Shown here one piece after another: positions 37,072 to 45,593 of a DNA stretch of 64,000 nucleotides. The notes under the pieces are model-generated. The model was not told where the DNA came from. It was given only the letters and a program-made list of their open reading frames with translations, and made no database searches. The stretch is taken from positions 1 through 64,000 of the forward strand of contig DATAUW010000036.1 of the NCBI GenBank assembly GCA_036268055.1. The letters run 5' to 3'. The position numbers and the translations under genes were made by a program. Numbering within the stretch: the stretch's first letter is position 1; each line of letters begins with the position of its first letter. This DNA is from Verrucomicrobiia bacterium (GTDB taxonomy: Bacteria > Verrucomicrobiota > Verrucomicrobiia > Limisphaerales > Pedosphaeraceae).

Positions 37072-37097
37072 TGTATCCTCATGAATGATGTGTCCTC
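37068..37097 (+). promoter_or_regulatory. Direct repeat upstream of the LysR gene
   Basis: Two 13-mers differing by one base, ATGATGTATCCTC (37068-37080) and ATGATGTGTCCTC (37085-37097), lie 17 bp apart just before the LysR gene. The first overlaps the stop of the upstream gene. LysR regulators often bind two sites at their own promoter, so these are candidate sites; binding is inference. Confidence 0.35.
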
Positions 37098-37118
37098 GTT
37101 TTAATTACAGTAACTAAT

Positions 37119-37997
37119 ATGCAAATAGAGAGTCTCAAAGTGTTCTGCGACCTTGCGGAAACCGAAAGTTTTACCAAAGCCGCCCAAATCAATAATGTAA
37201 CTCAGTCCGCCGTCAGCCAGCAGATCAGTTCGTTGGAACGCCAGTTCAAATCCCTGCTTATCGAACGCAGCAAAAAGAAATTCCGCCTCACGCGCGAAGG
37301 CCAGGTGCTTTACGATTTCAGCAAGCAGATCATCCAGACGCATGATTCCCTGCACAGCAAATTGCAGGAGATAAAAGACATCATCTCCGGCACGATCCGC
37401 GTGGCGACGATTTACAGCATCGGCCTGCACGATCTTCCGCCGTATATCAAAAAATTTCTCAAGAGCTATCCCACCGTGAATGTCCACGTGGAATATCGCC
37501 GCGCCAACCAGGTGTATGATGATGTGCTCAGCAACGTCGTGGACCTCGGCCTCGTGGCGTATCCCACGCGCGAGAGCAAGCTTGAAACTGTTTCGCTGCG
37601 CAAAGATCCGCTCGTCCTGATCTGCCATCCGCAGCATCCGTTCGCGAAGATGAAGAGTGTGAAACTGAAAGCGCTCGCCGGGCAAAAATTTATCGGCTTC
37701 GAGCCGGACATCCCCACGCGCAAGGCGCTCGACCGCATCCTCAAGGAGAGCAACGTCGAAGTGATGCACGTGATGGAATTCGATAATATCGAAACCGTGA
37801 AGCGCGCGGTGGAAATTGACGCCGGTGTTTCCGTGGTTCCGCAAGGCACGATTCTCCAGGAAGTCGCCAAGCAGACGTTGGTGCAAGTGCAACTCGAAGA
37901 TGGCGAATTTTATCGTCCGCTCGCGGCGATTTATAAAAAGAACAAAGTGCTTTCGCCGGCGGTGAAACAATTCCTGGCGATTTTGAAGGAAGGCTAA
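37119..37997 (+). CDS. LysR-family transcriptional regulator
   Basis: A 292-residue regulator: N-terminal winged helix-turn-helix (about 1-60, FTKAAQINNVTQSAVSQQISSLE split as SFTKAAQINN and TQSAVSQQISSLE), then the LysR effector domain (about 90-290) with GTIRVATIYSIG and DLGLVAYPTR. It resembles the CysL/CbbR-like branch, but the target is not readable from sequence. It faces trpF on the opposite strand, with stop codons 4 nt apart, so it does not control trpF by a shared promoter. Confidence 0.93.
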   Translation: MQIESLKVFCDLAETESFTKAAQINNVTQSAVSQQISSLERQFKSLLIERSKKKFRLTREGQVLYDFSKQIIQTHDSLHSKLQEIKDIISGTIRVATIYSIGLHDLPPYIKKFLKSYPTVNVHVEYRRANQVYDDVLSNVVDLGLVAYPTRESKLETVSLRKDPLVLICHPQHPFAKMKSVKLKALAGQKFIGFEPDIPTRKALDRILKESNVEVMHVMEFDNIETVKRAVEIDAGVSVVPQGTILQEVAKQTLVQVQLEDGEFYRPLAAIYKKNKVLSPAVKQFLAILKEG

Positions 37998-38001
37998 AGC
38001 G

Positions 38002-38619
38002 TTAGACGCTTTTGGCGGCCTGCACGAAAGCGCGCATCTTCGCGGGGTCTTTTTTGCCGGGCGCGGATTCGACGCCGCTGGAGACATCCACAGCGTAGGG
38101 CCGCACTTTGCGGACGGCTTCAGCCACGTTTTCCGACGTCAACCCGCCGGCGAGAAAAATTGGGCGTCCCATCTTTTGCGCTTCAACGGCAAGATCCCAA
38201 TCGAAGCGAGCGCCGGTGCCGCCGAGTTTGTCGTTGGTGAAGGCATCGAGCAGCCAGGCGTCGGTGGGGTAACTGCGCAACGCGAGGAGAGAATCGGCGT
38301 CCTGGATGCGAAACGCCTTGATCGTCATGACGGGAAACTGGCGGCAGAATTCAGGCGATTCGTCACCGTGAAATTGAACCATGTGGAGGTTGCATTCCTT
38401 GATCGCGCGGTGAACGTGGTCTTCGGAGGCGTTGACGAAGACGCCGACGCGAAAAATACTCGGCGGCAATTCGCGGACGATTTTTGTGGCGGCAGCGAGG
38501 GTGATGTGGCGCGGGCTGGCCTCGTAAAACATCAGGCCAATGGCATCGGCCCCCGCGGCGACGGCTTCGAGGCCATCGGCAGGATTGGTGATGCCGCAGA
38601 TTTTGACGAGTGTGCTCAT
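38002..38619 (-). CDS. trpF: Phosphoribosylanthranilate isomerase
   Basis: Third step of tryptophan synthesis, rearranging phosphoribosylanthranilate to the carboxyphenylamino-deoxyribulose phosphate. From ATG 38619 (preceded by GGGGG at 7 nt) it is 205 residues. Key parts: VKICGITNP with the catalytic Cys, GLMFYEASPRHI, VQFHGDE, LLDAF near the catalytic Asp, FLAGGLTSENV and DVSSGVE at the phosphate site. The TIM-barrel is of normal length. No other trp gene is in the window. Confidence 0.96.
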   Translation of the reverse strand: MSTLVKICGITNPADGLEAVAAGADAIGLMFYEASPRHITLAAATKIVRELPPSIFRVGVFVNASEDHVHRAIKECNLHMVQFHGDESPEFCRQFPVMTIKAFRIQDADSLLALRSYPTDAWLLDAFTNDKLGGTGARFDWDLAVEAQKMGRPIFLAGGLTSENVAEAVRKVRPYAVDVSSGVESAPGKKDPAKMRAFVQAAKSV

Positions 38620-38681
38620 GCGCGAACCCCCTATCATCTAGCCGCAGAATGGGTTTGATGCAAGTCGAGGGGAAAAATTTT

Positions 38682-38716
38682 TCAGCCACGGATGGAACAC
38701 GGACTAAACACGGAGG
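38682..38716. repeat. CCACGGAT-ACACGGA dispersed repeat, copy 3
   Basis: Contains CAGCCACGGATGGAACACGG then ACTAAACACGGA, the reverse complement of the unit at 10040-10075. It directly precedes a REPIN-like element, as at 9877-10075 where the two families also sit together. Confidence 0.7.
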
Positions 38717-38745
38717 GTCCGGGGCATGTAAAAATCTTTCTGAAT

Positions 38746-38857
38746 GGATCGCGGATCTGTGATCCGCAGCAATGCGCAAAGAAGATTGCCGCATTAGGCT
38801 GAGCCGAAAGCGGCTTGACCGTATGGACCTTGCTGCGGGACATAGTTCCGCGGTCCG
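38746..38857. repeat. REPIN-like inverted-repeat element, copy B
   Basis: Ends at 38746-38773 and 38830-38857 are the same palindrome-containing inverted repeat as copy A, with more mismatches (GGATCGCGGATCTGTGATCC and GGGACATAGTTCCGCGGTCC). The core has AGATTGCCG, GGCTGAGCCGAAAGCGG and CTTGACC. A further palindrome (CGACGGTCATAGACCGCCG) at 38870-38888 may be a related fragment. Confidence 0.85.
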
Positions 38858-38903
38858 TTAGGAAAAGATTCGACGGTCATAGACCGCCGCTACAGCAGAG
38901 GCT

Positions 38904-39785
38904 TCAGGGGAAATTTTGTTTTAGAAAATTTTTTACGATTCCCATGCGTTCGGAATCGTAAAATGCGCCGCCGCCGTGGCCGGCGCCGTGGACGATGACG
39001 AGTTGCACCGGGGCGTGCGCCTTTTCATAAAAGCCTTCAAATTCGAGCGCCTGGTTGACGGGCATTTGCGGGTCTTGATCGCCGTGCAGCAAGAGTAGGG
39101 GCGGCGAATGGGCGTTGACGTAAAAAACCGGGCTCGCTTGGCGCGCGATTTCGGGGACGTTTTTGGGCTGACCACCGAGGAGCAGATCGAGGGCGGGAAC
39201 GCGGGTTTCGAGGCCGTGCGGCGTGGATTGATCGAGAATCGTCGTGAGGTCGGAGCCGCCGTAAAAGCTCATGATGCCTTGGGCGGCCGAGCTTTGGTCG
39301 AGATGCGTTCCCACGGTGCCTTCGAGATTGGTATCGCCACTGGAGACGCCCATCAGCGCGGCAAGATGGCCGCCGGCGGAATCTCCGGCGACGACGATTT
39401 TATCGGCGGAAAGTTTCCATTGCGCGGCTTCGGCGCGAAGAAAGCGAAGGGCGGCTTTGAGGTCGTGGATTTGCGCGGGAAACCGGGCTTCGGTGGACAA
39501 GCGGTAATCCACACTGGCAATCGCGTAGCCTTCATTCACGAGTTTGCCGATGGGAACGCCATTGCGATCTCCGCCACGCCACGCGCCGCCGTGAATCCAC
39601 ACGATGAGCGGCGCGCGCGGCGTGCCGGCGGGCAGGTGAAGGTCGAGTTTCAGCGACCGGTCGGCGACGCGGGCAAATTCGATGCCGCGAAGGGTGTGGG
39701 CGGAATCATCGGCAGTGAAGGCAACGATTGGGAATAATAATATGGCAAGGGCAACGGCTTGTTGCAGCAATAGACTCTGGCGCAT
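38904..39785 (-). CDS. Exported alpha/beta-hydrolase (esterase/lipase-like)
   Basis: A 293-residue hydrolase with a signal peptide (about 1-24, ending AFTADD). The oxyanion site IHGGAWRGGD, nucleophile Ser in VAGDSAGGHLAAL, acid Asp in LHGDQDPQMPV and catalytic His in HGAGHGG form a complete triad. The closest family by pattern is the BD-FAE/carboxylesterase group of plant-polymer-associated esterases. Substrate is not resolved; the periplasm or cell surface is the likely site. Single gene. Confidence 0.88.
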   Translation of the reverse strand: MRQSLLLQQAVALAILLFPIVAFTADDSAHTLRGIEFARVADRSLKLDLHLPAGTPRAPLIVWIHGGAWRGGDRNGVPIGKLVNEGYAIASVDYRLSTEARFPAQIHDLKAALRFLRAEAAQWKLSADKIVVAGDSAGGHLAALMGVSSGDTNLEGTVGTHLDQSSAAQGIMSFYGGSDLTTILDQSTPHGLETRVPALDLLLGGQPKNVPEIARQASPVFYVNAHSPPLLLLHGDQDPQMPVNQALEFEGFYEKAHAPVQLVIVHGAGHGGGAFYDSERMGIVKNFLKQNFP

Positions 39786-39867
39786 GCGCGAATCTTGGGG
39801 TTTGCGGAGGCGGTTTCAAGCACATTGAACCACCGAAATCGGGGATGCGGATGTTGAAAACCGAAAC

Positions 39868-40464
39868 TTACTCGTGTGCGTGCGCGGTGGCCATTTGGCC
39901 GAGGCGGACGACGGATTCGTTCAAGCGGCAGGCGCTGGCGAAGACGTATTCGGTTTGAAGCGAGGGTGCTTCACGGCGCAGGGTCGAGACAGCGCCGAGG
40001 ATACCGTTGATGGGAGCGGTCAGTTCTTCGGAAATTTGCAGAACGGCTTCATCGCGCAGGCGTTCAGCGCGTTTTTGGGCGAGCGCCTGGAGTTCGGCGT
40101 TGCGCACGAGGCGTGACACGACGGCTTCGATCAAATCGTCGGGCTGAAAAGGTTTTTGGAGAAAATCATCGGCGCCCAGATTCATCCCACGGCGAAAACC
40201 TTCATGGCCGACCGAGCCGGTCATTAATATGATGGGCGTAGCGGCAAAGAGCGACAATTCGCGGATGGCCTCGATGGTGCGGAAGCCGTCCATGCCATTC
40301 ATGTTGACGTCGCAAAGGATCAGGTCGGGCAAGTGCATGAGAGCCTTTTGGATGCCTTCGCGCCCGTCGCTCGCTTCGTGCGTGGCGAACCCGAACTGCG
40401 TCAAGGTCGCCTTAACCACGGACCGGACTTCTTCTTTGTCGTCAATAATCAATACGCTCTTCAT
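39868..40464 (-). CDS. Receiver domain fused to a HisKA-like helix pair without histidine
   Basis: The ATG at 40464 gives 198 residues; a longer open frame (to 40986) has no support. Residues 1-120 are a receiver: acidic pair IDDKEE, phosphoacceptor Asp52 in LCDVNMNGMDG, and KPF with Lys104. From about 125 a coiled linker leads to a HisKA-like segment ISEELTAPINGILG in which the canonical S-H-E-L-x-T-P histidine is Glu146. There is no ATPase domain. It looks like a receiver with a dimerisation helix pair, perhaps a partner of another histidine kinase. Confidence 0.8.
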   Translation of the reverse strand: MKSVLIIDDKEEVRSVVKATLTQFGFATHEASDGREGIQKALMHLPDLILCDVNMNGMDGFRTIEAIRELSLFAATPIILMTGSVGHEGFRRGMNLGADDFLQKPFQPDDLIEAVVSRLVRNAELQALAQKRAERLRDEAVLQISEELTAPINGILGAVSTLRREAPSLQTEYVFASACRLNESVVRLGQMATAHAHE

Positions 40465-40496
40465 AAGTAACTCACAAACTAACTGAAGCTTGCTTA

Positions 40497-40511
40497 CCAG
40501 AAACCGTGCCA
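40497..40511 (-). promoter_or_regulatory. Sigma-54-like promoter candidate
   Basis: On the minus strand TGGCACG-GTTT-CTGG (40511 to 40497) fits the -24/-12 pattern TGGCACG-N4-TTGC except that the last base of the -12 element is G rather than C. It lies 33 nt upstream of the receiver gene start at 40464 and points toward it. No sigma-54 activator is encoded nearby. Nothing else recognisable is seen in 40512-40903. Confidence 0.35.
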
Positions 40512-40903
40512 ATCTCGTAAATCGCGAAAAAGGCCGATTTAATTGGGTAATTGGAAGCCGCGAGCCTACGCACTCCGGCGACTTGCGAAATAGGGAGGCA
40601 ATGATTTGCCGGGTAGGTGGGAAAACCCTGCCTAGCTTCAAGAAAGACTTACGAACGACTTCAAAGCATCCGACAGACGGCCTTCTTCGTATTGTAACCT
40701 GAGCGTTATTAAGGTTTTTCAGTGATGTGCCGTTAGTAGGGACGTGGCGGCCAAAAGCCACTGGTCTGGCAGTGAAATTATTTTGGCTGAAGGCGATTTT
40801 TTTCTCGCTTTCATCGGATGCTTTGGCACCTTGCTTCATTAGTTGAGGGAGGGCTGGTCGCATCCATACGTTTAACCAATCAACCGATGGATTTATTTTG
40901 TCT

Positions 40904-41494
40904 ATGAAACAATTTGCGACGATGGGACGGGGTTTTAGTTTGGTGCTGGGCTTGGCCGCAACCGCTTTTTTGACTGGCTGCGCCACGGCTCCGAAGACTT
41001 ACGAACAGGCGGTTTTTAAATTCTCCGTGTTGCGCTACGACCACCCGGTCGAAGTGGCACATTGGACGGTGGACCCTTCGCAATCCGGCAATCCTGAAGG
41101 CGAAGCGTTGAACATCGCAACCGCCATGCAGCATGGTAATTTCAATCAATGGCTCGCCTGCTGGGACGATGCCGAACGCCCGAAATTGACCGGCACCGAC
41201 CGCGACAAGCTCATGGCAAGCTGGCAATCGCTCAAGGATGGTTATTTCAAAATGCTCGGGCGTGTGGTCGCCGGCTCGGACCTGATAGTCGAGATTTCCG
41301 TCGAGAACCCGGGACAAAAAGCCTCGGTGCTCAAGTTGCCGCTCAAACACGAGAACGACCAATGGTGGCTTACCGCCATGGACGCGAACAGCGAATTTCT
41401 GAATTGGGAATTCTCCCCCAACCGCACCGTCGAGAAGATTGATACGCGTGGTATCCGGATGTACCTCAGCCAGTTCAAAGAAGCCATGCGCTGA
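40904..41494 (+). CDS. Putative lipoprotein, unknown
   Basis: A 196-residue protein from ATG 40904. A lipoprotein signal ends in LTGC at about residue 25, so Cys25 would be lipidated. The mature part is a soluble alpha/beta domain with no recognised family (late QWWLTAMDANSEFL). No similar gene in the window. The region downstream contains a hairpin pointing to the other strand. Confidence 0.7.
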   Translation: MKQFATMGRGFSLVLGLAATAFLTGCATAPKTYEQAVFKFSVLRYDHPVEVAHWTVDPSQSGNPEGEALNIATAMQHGNFNQWLACWDDAERPKLTGTDRDKLMASWQSLKDGYFKMLGRVVAGSDLIVEISVENPGQKASVLKLPLKHENDQWWLTAMDANSEFLNWEFSPNRTVEKIDTRGIRMYLSQFKEAMR

Positions 41495-41811
41495 ACGCGG
41501 GGAGTTACTCCCGGTCCATAAAAAAGGCCAGTCCCACCCATGAGAGACTGGCCTTCACCTATGATTAACTAGCCTACGGAAGATTCGACTGTTCCCGCCG
41601 GGAAAATATTTAAAAATATTTTCACTTTTTTGGGCGGCGTTTTCCTCCATTCCTGGTTTTCCAGCCAAAATTCCCCGAGGTGTGCTCTCAGACGCACACT
41701 TCGCAGCGGAATTTTTTGCGTTAGCTTCGTCCTTTAACAATCAAAAGGTCTGGAATAAGCCTTTGCAATCAGGAGTCTGATTGATAAGCTGTCCGACCTT
41801 TGGACTAGTCA
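41495..41811. other. Gene-free region with hairpins before the large operon
   Basis: A 317-base stretch with no convincing gene. It holds a G/C hairpin (41524-41555) and an AT-rich perfect inverted repeat, GAAAATATTT (41602-41611) and AAATATTTTC (41614-41623), followed by seven bases rich in T. Near the operon start CAATCA-GGAGTC-TGATTG (41766-41783) is a dyad that might be an operator or promoter-associated site. Confidence 0.6.
41524..41555 (-). terminator. Leftward terminator-like hairpin
   Basis: AAGGCCAGTC (41524-41533) pairs with GACTGGCCTT (41546-41555). On the plus strand there is no thymine tract, but read leftward the stem is followed by six uracils (rc of 41518-41524). It would stop a minus-strand transcript, yet no minus-strand gene lies to its right, so an unannotated leftward RNA is possible. 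Confidence 0.55.
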
Positions 41812-42774
41812 ATGCGACAATTTATTACCATCGCGAATAACGCGTTCATGGAACTGGTGCGGCAACCAGTATTCCTGTTGCTGATGACCTGTTCGGCGGT
41901 GTTCGAGATTTTCCTGGCCACGCCTTTCTACTTCGCCTTCGGTGATGAACCCAAGCTCGTGAAAAACAGCGTGCTCGCCGTCATGCTGCTGGCGGGATTG
42001 TTCAGCGCGGTTTTGAGCGCATCGTCCTCGCTGGCGCGGGAAATCCGCTCGGGCACGGCTTTGGCGGTTTTGTCCAAGCCGGTTGGCCGCACTCAATTCT
42101 TGCTGGCGAAATATGTCGGCCTGATGATGGCCCTGACGCTGATCACTTACGTCAATCTCATCGTCGCGCTACTCGCCAGCCGCATGGCGTTCGATGCCTA
42201 TGGCTCGACGGATACGCTGGCTCTGGGAATTTTCGCGGTGGCGCTGGTGGTGGCTTATTTGATGGGCGGTTTCAGCAATTTCTTTCTGCGCCGGACCTTC
42301 ATGTCGGATGCGACGTTCTGCGTGGTGTTCATGGTCACGGTGGCGTTCGTGGTCATCAGCTTTTTCAATAATAAAGGCGAAGTGCAGGAATTTGCCAAAG
42401 GCGTGGACTGGCGGCTGGTACCGGCGGCGATTTTGATTCTGTTCGCGCTTTGGATTCTCGCTGGGCTCGCATTGGCCTGTTCCACGCGGCTGGACACGAT
42501 TCCGACGCTGGCGGTCTGTTCCGCGCTGTTTTTGCTGGGATTGATGTCGCAATACCTCTTCAGCGAAAAGGCGCTGGCTGGGTCGTGGTGGGCTTCTCTG
42601 CTTTACACCATCACGCCGAATTGGCAACTTTTCTGGCTGGCCGACGCTTTGGAAACGGGCAAGCACCTGTATTATTGGGGTTATGTGGGCAAGGCGTTTG
42701 GCTATGTCGTCTGTTACGTCGGCGCGCTGCTGGCGGTGGCGGTGATGTTATTTGAAGATCGCGAATTGAGCTAA
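41812..42774 (+). CDS. ABC-2-type transporter permease
   Basis: A 320-residue permease with six or more hydrophobic segments and an ABC-2-type start (FITIANNAFMELVRQPVFLLL broken here to its core pattern F-M-E-L-V-R-Q-P). First gene of a tight operon; next gene starts 3 nt later. The cognate ATPase (49413) and second permease (50676) lie in the same transcription unit. Substrate unknown; the SPFH genes beside it suggest a membrane-organisation role. Confidence 0.85.
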   Translation: MRQFITIANNAFMELVRQPVFLLLMTCSAVFEIFLATPFYFAFGDEPKLVKNSVLAVMLLAGLFSAVLSASSSLAREIRSGTALAVLSKPVGRTQFLLAKYVGLMMALTLITYVNLIVALLASRMAFDAYGSTDTLALGIFAVALVVAYLMGGFSNFFLRRTFMSDATFCVVFMVTVAFVVISFFNNKGEVQEFAKGVDWRLVPAAILILFALWILAGLALACSTRLDTIPTLAVCSALFLLGLMSQYLFSEKALAGSWWASLLYTITPNWQLFWLADALETGKHLYYWGYVGKAFGYVVCYVGALLAVAVMLFEDRELS

Positions 42775-42777
42775 GTC

Positions 42778-44658
42778 ATGGAACAAAAGACACAAAAGAA
42801 TGGCCTGATCAATCTGCTGGCACTTGTGCTGGTGGGTGCGGCCGGTTTCGCCATCGCCAAGTTTGGCAACACTTACGCCGGGCTGGTGGGCTCCGTTTTC
42901 CTCGGCCTCGGCGCGCTGGTCGCCGCGGTGAGCTGGTTCCAGATGCGTTTGGAACAGCGCGAATATTTGGAGAAGCTCGAGTTTGAAGAACTGACCAAGT
43001 CCGCTTCCAGCTCTGCCTTGTTCAATGCGTCTGAAACCGAAGTCTTTCCCGCGCAACGCTCTCGCGAGCAGTTTGACCGCTTTATCGTCCCGGTCATCAC
43101 GGTCATTTTGTGCGCCCTCCAAGGCGTCGGCGGCATTCTGCTTTGGCGCTGGTTGAGCAAGGCTTTTCCGCGAGGCATCAATGAACCGACGGTTCCAATG
43201 GCGTTGTTCGCGGTGTTCGCTTTGATCCTGTTCATGCTGGGCAAATACTCCACGAGCGTCGCGCGATTGGAGAAGGTTCGCCTGTTGCGTCCGGCGGCGA
43301 GTTACCTGTTGCTGTGCGCCTATATCTGTTTCGTCGTGGCGGCGGCCGTTGCCTTTGTGCTGCTGGATTTTCCGGCGGCGGATTTATACGTGGCGCGAGC
43401 GCTGGCGGTGTTGCTGTTGCTCACCGGCTTTGAAACGCTCATCAATCTCGTCCTCGAGCTTTACCGTCCGCGCGTCAAGGGCAAGGTCGCGCAGCCGATG
43501 TATGAGAGCCGCCTCGTCAGTCTGCTCGGCCAGCCGGAAGGCTTGATCATCACGGCCAAGCAAACGCTCAATTACCAATTCGGCTTCGATGTCTCGGAGA
43601 CGTGGGGTTTCCGCCTTGTCGAGCAATGGCTGTGGAAACTGATTCTGGCGCAGGTGATCATTTTGCTGCTCTCGACTTGCGTGGTGTTCATTGATACCGG
43701 CACACAAGGCGTCCTCGAACGCAATGGCAAAGCGGTGCGCATCCTCACTCCGGGTGCTTCGCTCAAACTGCCGTGGCCGGTTGACCGCGTTTATCGTTTT
43801 GCCACCGAGCAGATCCAGACCATCAACATTGGTTTCACGCCGGATGAATCGCCCGTTGCTGGCAACACCGTTCTTTGGACCGTTCCGCATTCCAAAGAAG
43901 AAAATTTCCTCGTGGCCAATCGCGAAATTTCCCACGTGACCGAAACCAATAATTCTCCGTCTGATAATCGCCCGCCGCCAGTGAGCCTTTTGACGGTCAG
44001 CATTCCGGTGCAATTCCAGATCACGAATCTGACGGCGTGGGTGTATAACAACGAAGACCCCATCAGCCTGCTCTCCGATGTCGCCACGCGCGAAGTGGTG
44101 CGTTATTTCGTGAGCGTTGACCTCGAGGAAGTCATGTCCCGCGGACGCTGGAATGCCGCGCAAATACTTCGCGACCGCATTCAGGCCGCGGTGGATCAGC
44201 ATCAGATGGGCGCGAGCATCGTGTTCGTCGGCGTGCAGGACATTCATCCGCCGCAAAAAGTGGCGGCGGATTATGAAAAAGTCGTCGCCGCGATTCACAC
44301 CAAGGAAGCTGACATTTTGACCGCTCGCGCCTACGCCATTGCGGCCACCAACATGGCGGACGCTCGGGCATTTCAAATTGTTTCGGAAGCCAATTCCGAA
44401 TCGCAACGTCTCAAAGTTGAAACGCTCGCCAACGCCGCGTTGTTCACCAATCAGATTCCCGCGTATTTTGCCTCGCCGTCGGTTTATGTCGAGCGCGCTT
44501 ATCTCGAAGCGTTCAGCCGTTCCATCACGAACGCGCGCTCTTACGTTTTGCTCGCCACCAATACCCAGGACGTGATCATCCTCAATCTCGAGGACAAAAT
44601 CCGTGCGGACCTCGTGGACAAAGCCACCGTGCCGCCGCCTAAAGCGCCGCCCAAATAA
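42778..44658 (+). CDS. SPFH/prohibitin-domain protein with multispan membrane N-terminal half
   Basis: A 626-residue protein. Residues 1-305 hold about seven hydrophobic segments in a membrane domain; residues about 310-560 are an SPFH/Band-7 domain (GTQGVLERNGK, LPWPVDRVYRF, ATREVVRYF and the AREAILQDR-like segment ILRDRIQAAV). The C-terminal part has the helical stretch with ANAAL-type pattern and ends PPPKAPPK. Such large SPFH proteins with an extra membrane module are uncommon. The two following genes are HflC/HflK-like, so it is a third SPFH subunit. Confidence 0.85.
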   Translation: MEQKTQKNGLINLLALVLVGAAGFAIAKFGNTYAGLVGSVFLGLGALVAAVSWFQMRLEQREYLEKLEFEELTKSASSSALFNASETEVFPAQRSREQFDRFIVPVITVILCALQGVGGILLWRWLSKAFPRGINEPTVPMALFAVFALILFMLGKYSTSVARLEKVRLLRPAASYLLLCAYICFVVAAAVAFVLLDFPAADLYVARALAVLLLLTGFETLINLVLELYRPRVKGKVAQPMYESRLVSLLGQPEGLIITAKQTLNYQFGFDVSETWGFRLVEQWLWKLILAQVIILLLSTCVVFIDTGTQGVLERNGKAVRILTPGASLKLPWPVDRVYRFATEQIQTINIGFTPDESPVAGNTVLWTVPHSKEENFLVANREISHVTETNNSPSDNRPPPVSLLTVSIPVQFQITNLTAWVYNNEDPISLLSDVATREVVRYFVSVDLEEVMSRGRWNAAQILRDRIQAAVDQHQMGASIVFVGVQDIHPPQKVAADYEKVVAAIHTKEADILTARAYAIAATNMADARAFQIVSEANSESQRLKVETLANAALFTNQIPAYFASPSVYVERAYLEAFSRSITNARSYVLLATNTQDVIILNLEDKIRADLVDKATVPPPKAPPK

Positions 44659-44671
44659 TTTAACGCCAGAT

Positions 44672-45589
44672 ATGAAACGAAATCCCCTTACCCTAGTCAT
44701 CGCCGGCTTTTTGCTGATCGTATTTATCGCGCTCCTGTTTTTCGGCCAGGTGCGCCAATCCACCGTGGTCGTGGTCACCACGTTCGGCAAGGCCACGCGC
44801 ACGATTGACCAGCCCGGCTGGTACGCCAAATTGCCGTGGCCCATCCAGCAATCGTATGTGTTCGACCAGCGCGTGCAGAATTTCGAGGACGACAAATTCG
44901 ACCAATCCCTCACGGCGGATAATTACAACCTGCTCTCGATGGTGTACGTCGGCTGGAAGATCAACAATGCCACCAACTTTTTCCCCAAGTTCGCCAACGG
45001 TTCCATCGCCGAGGCGGAGAAGCAGTTGAAGCCGCTGTTGCGCAGCGCGAAGAATTCGGTCGTTGGCGGGCATCCGCTCGCGGATTTCGTCTCGACGGAT
45101 GAGAAGCAACTCAAGTTCGGCACTATCGAACAGGAAATCCTCAAGCGTGTGCAGGACCAGGTGAACCAGAAAAACTGGGGCATCGAGATTGAATTCCTCG
45201 GCATCAAGAAACTCGGTTTCCCGGATTCGGTCACGCAGGCAGTTTTCAAGCGCATGACTTCCGAGCGCGCGGTGCTGAGCAGCGCGACCCAGGCTGAAGG
45301 CGAATCCGAGGCCTCGAAGATCCGGACCGCCGCCGACAGTAAGAGCACGGAAATCGTGAACAGCGCCAGCGCGGCCGCGACACATATCAAAGCCGAAGGT
45401 CAGGCCGAAGCTGCAAAATCCTTTGCCGTCTTCGAGGAAAATCCCCAACTCGCGAATTTTCTGTTGAGCCTCGACGCCATGGAACTCGCGTTGAAAGACC
45501 GCACGACGCTGATCTTCGACCAGCACAGCGAGCCCTTCAATTTGTTCCAGGGCTATTCCACAAATCTGCTTAACCCGGTGAAAAAATAG
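44672..45589 (+). CDS. hflC: HflC-like SPFH protein
   Basis: From ATG 44672 the protein is 305 residues: an N-terminal membrane anchor (about 6-26), then an SPFH domain (about 30-230) with TTFGKATR, GWYAKLPWP and YNLLSMVYVGW, then a helical oligomerisation region with GESEASKIRTAADSKSTE split as EGESEA and a late LLSLDAMEL. It matches HflC in length and order. HflC with HflK forms a ring that holds and regulates FtsH protease in E. coli (family knowledge). No ftsH in the window. Confidence 0.9.
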   Translation: MKRNPLTLVIAGFLLIVFIALLFFGQVRQSTVVVVTTFGKATRTIDQPGWYAKLPWPIQQSYVFDQRVQNFEDDKFDQSLTADNYNLLSMVYVGWKINNATNFFPKFANGSIAEAEKQLKPLLRSAKNSVVGGHPLADFVSTDEKQLKFGTIEQEILKRVQDQVNQKNWGIEIEFLGIKKLGFPDSVTQAVFKRMTSERAVLSSATQAEGESEASKIRTAADSKSTEIVNSASAAATHIKAEGQAEAAKSFAVFEENPQLANFLLSLDAMELALKDRTTLIFDQHSEPFNLFQGYSTNLLNPVKK

Positions 45590-45593
45590 TGGC

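Noticed and set aside
40540-40680. Possible c-di-GMP (GEMM) riboswitch-like hairpins before the receiver gene
   Set aside because: I could not form the two conserved stems or find the expected tetraloop on either strand; the resemblance is superficial.
41555-41740. A 61-codon minus-strand open frame in the gap before the large operon
   Set aside because: TTG start, no ribosome-binding site, no motif; left as gene-free.
43384-44913. A 509-codon minus-strand open frame opposite the large SPFH gene
   Set aside because: It has no recognisable domain and crosses two sense genes; explained by GC-rich codons.
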